Positions 21,572-25,032 of a stretch of 25,032 nt of DNA are shown here, piece after piece (the first letter of the stretch is position 1; every line of letters begins with the position of its first letter). The position numbers were made by a program, and so were the translations under genes. Under the pieces are notes generated by a model, which was not told where the DNA came from, did not search any database, and saw only the letters and a program-made list of their open reading frames with translations. Origin of the DNA: Actinophytocola sp045807065 (GTDB lineage: Bacteria > Actinomycetota > Actinomycetes > Mycobacteriales > Pseudonocardiaceae); contig NZ_JBJMIE010000135.1 in NCBI RefSeq assembly GCF_045807065.1, positions 1 through 25,032 on the forward strand, given 5' to 3'.

Positions 21572-24568
21572 GTGACGAGGAACAGGGTGCTGACCGCCAT
21601 CGCCGTCGCGATACTCCTGGCCCTGGCGGCACCTCCCACCGTGTCGGCGGCCGAGGGCCCGGTCGTCACCGCACCGGGGAGCTTCCAGAGCGAGCTGGGC
21701 TGCCCCGCGGACTGGTCACCCGACTGCCTGCTGTCCCAGCTGGAGGACCCGGACGGCGACGGGCTCTACACCTTCGTCACCACCGCGATCCCCGCCGGCC
21801 AGTACGAGGTCAAGGTCGCGCACGGGCTGAGCTGGGCGGAGAACTACGGCGCGGGTGGGGCCCGCGACGGCGCCAACATCCCCTTCACCGTGACGGCCGA
21901 CGGCGACCGCACGACGTTCTCCTACGACCTGGCCACCCACGTGCTCACCGTCTCGGCCGGCACCGCCTCGCCGGACCTGAGGTCGGCGCGGGCGCAGTGG
22001 CTGCGCCGCGACGTGATCGCGCTCGACGTCCCGGCCACCGCCACGACCTACCGGCTGTACCACGCGCCCCGGGGCGGACTGGTCGCGACCGCGGGCGGCG
22101 TCACCGGCGGCGACTGGCTGCCGCTCACCCTCGACCCGGCCGGGCTGCCGCCGGACCTGGCCCGCCAGTACCCGCAGCTGACGGGCTACGAGGCCCTGCG
22201 CGTACCCGCCACCGCGCTGAAGGACCTGCTCACCGGCCAGCTGGCGGTCGCCGCGTACGACGCCGAGGGCCGGTTGGCCGACGCCACGGGTGTGCAGCTC
22301 GCCGGGGTGCTCGACGACGTCTACGCCGGCGCCGCGCACCAGACGCTGGGTCCGGTGTGGCGGCACGGCACACCGTCGCTGGCGCTGTGGGCACCCACGG
22401 CCACGCGGGTCGAACTCGTGCTCGGCGACCGGCGGCTCGCCATGACCCGTGACCGGGACGGCGTCTGGCACGCGCGGGGCGAGCGCGGGTGGCGCGACGC
22501 CCCCTACGCCTTCGCGGTCACCGTGTACGTGCCCGCGCTCGACCAGGTCGTCACCAACGTCGTGACCGATCCGTACTCGCTCGGCCTGACCACGGACTCG
22601 GCGCGGTCCGTCCTCGTCGACCTCGACGACCCGGCGCTGACACCGGCGGGCTGGGACCACCTCCGCAAGCCACCGCTCGCCCAGCCGGAGGACTCGACGA
22701 TCTACGAGCTGCAGGTGCGGGACTTCTCGATCACCGACGCGACCGTGCCCGCCGCCCACCGCGGCACGTACCTGGCGTTCACCGACCGGGACAGCGCGGG
22801 CATGCGCCAGCTGCGGGACCTCGCCCGAGCCGGCCTCAACACCGTGCACCTGCTGCCCACCAACGACATCGCGAGCATCGAGGAACGCAGGGACGCCCAG
22901 CAGGTTCCCCAGTGCGACCTCCGCGCGTTCGGCCCCGCCGCCGAGGAGCAGCAGGCCTGCGTCGAGCCGGTCCGGGACACCGACGGCTTCAACTGGGGCT
23001 ACGACCCGCTGCACTACACGACGCCGGAGGGTTCCTACAGCACGAACCCCGACGGCCCGACCCGCACGCGCGAGTTCCGGCAGATGGTCGGCGCGCTCAA
23101 CGGCACGGGCCTGCGCGTGGTGCTGGACGTCGTGTACAACCACACGCCGGCCGCCGGCCAGGACCCGAACTCCGTGCTGGACCGGATCGTGCCGGGCTAC
23201 TACCAGCGCCTCTCGGCCACCGGCGCGGTGGAGAACTCCACCTGCTGCGCCAACACCGCCACCGAGCACCGCATGATGGGCAAGCTCGTGGTCGACTCGG
23301 TCGTCACCTGGGCCCGCGAGTACAAGGTGGACGGCTTCCGCTTCGACCTGATGGGTCACCAGCCCAAGGCCAACATCCTCGCCGTGCGTGCCGCGCTCGA
23401 CAGGCTCACCGTCGCACACGACGGCGTCGACGGCAGGCGGATCTACCTCTACGGCGAGGGGTGGAACTTCGGCGAGGTCGCCAACGACGCCCGGTTCGTC
23501 CAGGCCACGCAGGCGAACATGGCCGGCACCGGCGTCGGCACCTTCTCCGACCGGCTGCGCGACGCGGTGCGCGGCGGCGGCCCGTTCGACGAGGACCCGA
23601 GGATCCAGGGCTTCGGCACCGGCCTGTACACCGACCCGAACGGCGACCCGGTGAACGGCACCCCGGACGAGCAGCGGGCGCGGCTGCTGCTGTACCAGGA
23701 CCAGATCAAGGTCGGCCTCGCCGGGAACCTGCGCGGCTACCGGTTCGTCGACCGCACCGGCACGCTCGTGTCCGGGTCGCAGGTCGACTACAACGGCCAA
23801 CCCGCGGGGTACGCCGCCGACCCGAGCGAGACGATCACCTACGTCGACGCGCACGACAACGAGACGCTGTTCGACATCTCGCAGTACAAGCTGCCGCGGG
23901 ACACCCCGATGGCCGACCGGGTGCGGATGAACACCGTCGCGTTGGCCACCACGGCATTCTGCCAGGGTCCGGTGTTCTGGCACGCGGGCACCGACCTGCT
24001 GCGGTCGAAGTCGTTGGACCGCAACAGCTTCAACTCCGGCGACTGGTTCAACCGGATCGACTGGACGGGGCAGGAGTCGACGTGGGGCTCCGGCCTGCCG
24101 CCACGCGCGGACAACGAGGCCAAGTGGGACTACATGCGGCCGCTGCTGTCCGACCCGGCGCTGGCGCCGCGGCAGCCGGACATCCTCACCGCCCACCGGC
24201 AGGCGATGGACCTGCTGGCGATCCGGAACTCCTCGCCGCTGTTCCGGCTCGGGTCCGCCGCCGCGATCCAGCAGCGGCTGAGCTTCCCGACCGGCGGCCC
24301 GAGCCAGGCGCCCGGCGTGATCGTCATGGCGCTCGACGACCACCGGGGCACCGACCTCGACCCGCGCTGGGAGGGGATCGTGGTCGTGTTCAACGCGTCC
24401 GCCGAGGCCACCACCCAGACGGTGCCCGCGCTGGCCGGCGCCCACTACCGGCTGCACCCGGTCCAGGCCGGCGGCGCGGACCCGGTGGTGCGCACGTCGT
24501 CCTACGACGCGGGTACCGGCACGTTCTCCGTGCCGGCCCGCAGCGTCGCGGTGTTCGTCACGCGCTGA
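21572..24568 (+). CDS. Secreted type I pullulanase (GH13)
   Basis: Cleaves alpha-1,6 bonds in pullulan and starch outside the cell. The 998-residue protein has a signal peptide (VLTAIAVAILLALAAPPTVS, cleavage after about residue 27). Then come an X25/SusE-like starch-binding module (about 30-130), an N2 domain, a CBM48 (about 265-365), and the GH13 barrel. The pullulanase-specific FNWGYDP motif is at 473-479. The four GH13 regions are DVVYNHT (519-525), GFRFDLMGH with nucleophile D592, YGEGW with acid/base E629, and DAHDNE with D762. A C-terminal all-beta domain ends the protein. The GTG at 21572 has GGGAG upstream. The gene is divergent from the SDR operon across a shared operator. Confidence 0.94.
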   Translation: MTRNRVLTAIAVAILLALAAPPTVSAAEGPVVTAPGSFQSELGCPADWSPDCLLSQLEDPDGDGLYTFVTTAIPAGQYEVKVAHGLSWAENYGAGGARDGANIPFTVTADGDRTTFSYDLATHVLTVSAGTASPDLRSARAQWLRRDVIALDVPATATTYRLYHAPRGGLVATAGGVTGGDWLPLTLDPAGLPPDLARQYPQLTGYEALRVPATALKDLLTGQLAVAAYDAEGRLADATGVQLAGVLDDVYAGAAHQTLGPVWRHGTPSLALWAPTATRVELVLGDRRLAMTRDRDGVWHARGERGWRDAPYAFAVTVYVPALDQVVTNVVTDPYSLGLTTDSARSVLVDLDDPALTPAGWDHLRKPPLAQPEDSTIYELQVRDFSITDATVPAAHRGTYLAFTDRDSAGMRQLRDLARAGLNTVHLLPTNDIASIEERRDAQQVPQCDLRAFGPAAEEQQACVEPVRDTDGFNWGYDPLHYTTPEGSYSTNPDGPTRTREFRQMVGALNGTGLRVVLDVVYNHTPAAGQDPNSVLDRIVPGYYQRLSATGAVENSTCCANTATEHRMMGKLVVDSVVTWAREYKVDGFRFDLMGHQPKANILAVRAALDRLTVAHDGVDGRRIYLYGEGWNFGEVANDARFVQATQANMAGTGVGTFSDRLRDAVRGGGPFDEDPRIQGFGTGLYTDPNGDPVNGTPDEQRARLLLYQDQIKVGLAGNLRGYRFVDRTGTLVSGSQVDYNGQPAGYAADPSETITYVDAHDNETLFDISQYKLPRDTPMADRVRMNTVALATTAFCQGPVFWHAGTDLLRSKSLDRNSFNSGDWFNRIDWTGQESTWGSGLPPRADNEAKWDYMRPLLSDPALAPRQPDILTAHRQAMDLLAIRNSSPLFRLGSAAAIQQRLSFPTGGPSQAPGVIVMALDDHRGTDLDPRWEGIVVVFNASAEATTQTVPALAGAHYRLHPVQAGGADPVVRTSSYDAGTGTFSVPARSVAVFVTR

Positions 24569-24653
24569 GGCCCGTATACCCGGGTCACGGCCATGGCCGC
24601 CACGGGACCTGCCCGGTGTCGGCGGTGGACTCCTCCGTCCGTGGTGGAGAACG
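24569..24653. other. Intergenic gap between converging genes, no clear terminator
   Basis: The 85 bases between the pullulanase stop and the permease stop hold small palindromes (ACCCGGGT, GGCCATGGCC) but no convincing stem-loop or other gene. Confidence 0.4.
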
Positions 24654-25032
24654 CTATTCCTGGTTGCGTCCGCTGGTGATCCGGGACAGCACGAGGGCGA
24701 CGAGGATGATCGCGCCGTTGAGCGCGCCGATCCACTGCGCCGGCACGCCCGCGAGGGTGAGCACGTTCTGGATCAGGTACAGCAGGAGGATCCCGGTGAA
24801 GGCGCCGAAGACGGTGCCGCGGCCGCCGTTGAGGCTCACGCCCCCGATCACCGCGGCGGCGAACACCGTGAAGATCGCGCCGTTGCCCTGTGCGGCGGCG
24901 ACCGACGCGAGCCGGCCGGACAGCAGCAGGCCGCCGAGCGCGGCCAGCAGGCTCGCGGTGACCAGCGCGCCGGCGAGCACCCGGTCGGTGCGGATGAAGG
25001 AGTTCTTTTGTGCGTCGTTTTTGGATAGTTTG
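24654..25032 (-). CDS. RbsC-type sugar ABC permease, C-terminal part (cut by window edge)
   Basis: The C-terminal 125 or so residues of a ribose/xylose-type (CUT2) permease. After RTDRVLAGALVTASLLAALGGLLLSGRLASV come the family's AAAVIGGVSLNGGRGTVFGAFTGILLLYLIQNVLTLAGVPAQWIGALNGAIILVALVLSR, with the GGxSLxGGxG signature loop and the last two membrane spans; it ends SGRNQE. The reading frame stays open to position 25032, so the start lies outside. A GTG at 24980 could also be taken as a start but would give an incomplete membrane protein. The outermost 35 or so bases are AT-rich and the residues they encode (KLSKNDAQKNSF) fit the family less well, so the sequence may change character there. 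It converges with the pullulanase gene. Confidence 0.85.
   Translation of the reverse strand, partial: KLSKNDAQKNSFIRTDRVLAGALVTASLLAALGGLLLSGRLASVAAAQGNGAIFTVFAAAVIGGVSLNGGRGTVFGAFTGILLLYLIQNVLTLAGVPAQWIGALNGAIILVALVLSRITSGRNQE

Noticed and set aside
21716..24457. Very long minus-strand open frame inside the pullulanase gene
   Set aside because: It lies antisense to a clear GH13 enzyme and its product has no recognisable motifs; a GC-bias shadow.
1..25032. CRISPR arrays, rRNA, tRNA, transposases, phage genes
   Set aside because: No regularly spaced repeats, RNA gene signatures, or mobile-element proteins were seen.

Overview
The window is very GC-rich throughout, uses GTG starts freely, and carries CebR-, GntR- and LacI-type operators next to secreted polysaccharide-degrading enzymes. 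This points to a filamentous soil actinomycete, probably of the Pseudonocardiales (Amycolatopsis/Lentzea/Saccharothrix type); the genus is an inference. Almost everything here concerns carbohydrate uptake and breakdown.

Layout. (1) 1-3158, minus: a secreted GH78 alpha-L-rhamnosidase, cut by the left edge and interrupted by one in-frame amber codon where a Trp is expected. (2) 3300-4450, plus: a DUF985 cupin and an SRPBCC-fold protein with an AT-rich promoter island between them. (3) 4633-5850, minus: a secreted GH5 endoglucanase with an exact CebR/CelR box upstream and a terminator hairpin after its stop. (4) 6056-7264, plus: a lone cytochrome P450. (5) 7302-12421, minus: a sugar ABC transporter operon (lipoprotein binding protein, two permeases, no ATPase) ending in a large cytoplasmic enzyme of a family I do not recognise. 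(6) 12505-15112, plus: a GntR/FCD regulator divergent from the transporter, a LacI regulator, and a dienelactone-hydrolase-like protein. (7) 15109-21457, minus: a fumarylacetoacetate-hydrolase-family enzyme and, upstream of it, a five-gene operon coupled by four 4-bp start/stop overlaps: SDR dehydrogenase, DUF4432 mutarotase-like protein, class III CoA-transferase, a sugar-binding-protein homologue without a signal peptide, and enoyl-CoA hydratase. (8) 21572-24568, plus: a secreted type I pullulanase, divergent from that operon across a perfect 16-bp LacI-type palindrome. (9) 24654-25032, minus: the C-terminal part of an RbsC-type sugar permease, cut by the right edge.

How it may work together. 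Secreted enzymes (rhamnosidase, cellulase, pullulanase) release oligosaccharides. The ABC transporter imports a sugar that the cytoplasmic enzyme at the end of its operon may cleave, under GntR control. The LacI protein may read the palindrome between the pullulanase and the SDR-DUF4432-CoA-transferase-binding protein-hydratase operon. That operon is the best candidate for an undescribed system: it joins sugar-type proteins (mutarotase-like, binding-protein-like, SDR) with CoA-thioester chemistry (CoA-transferase, hydratase), with a FAH-family enzyme downstream. It could be a CoA-dependent route for a sugar acid or sugar-derived acid; the substrate cannot be read from the sequence.
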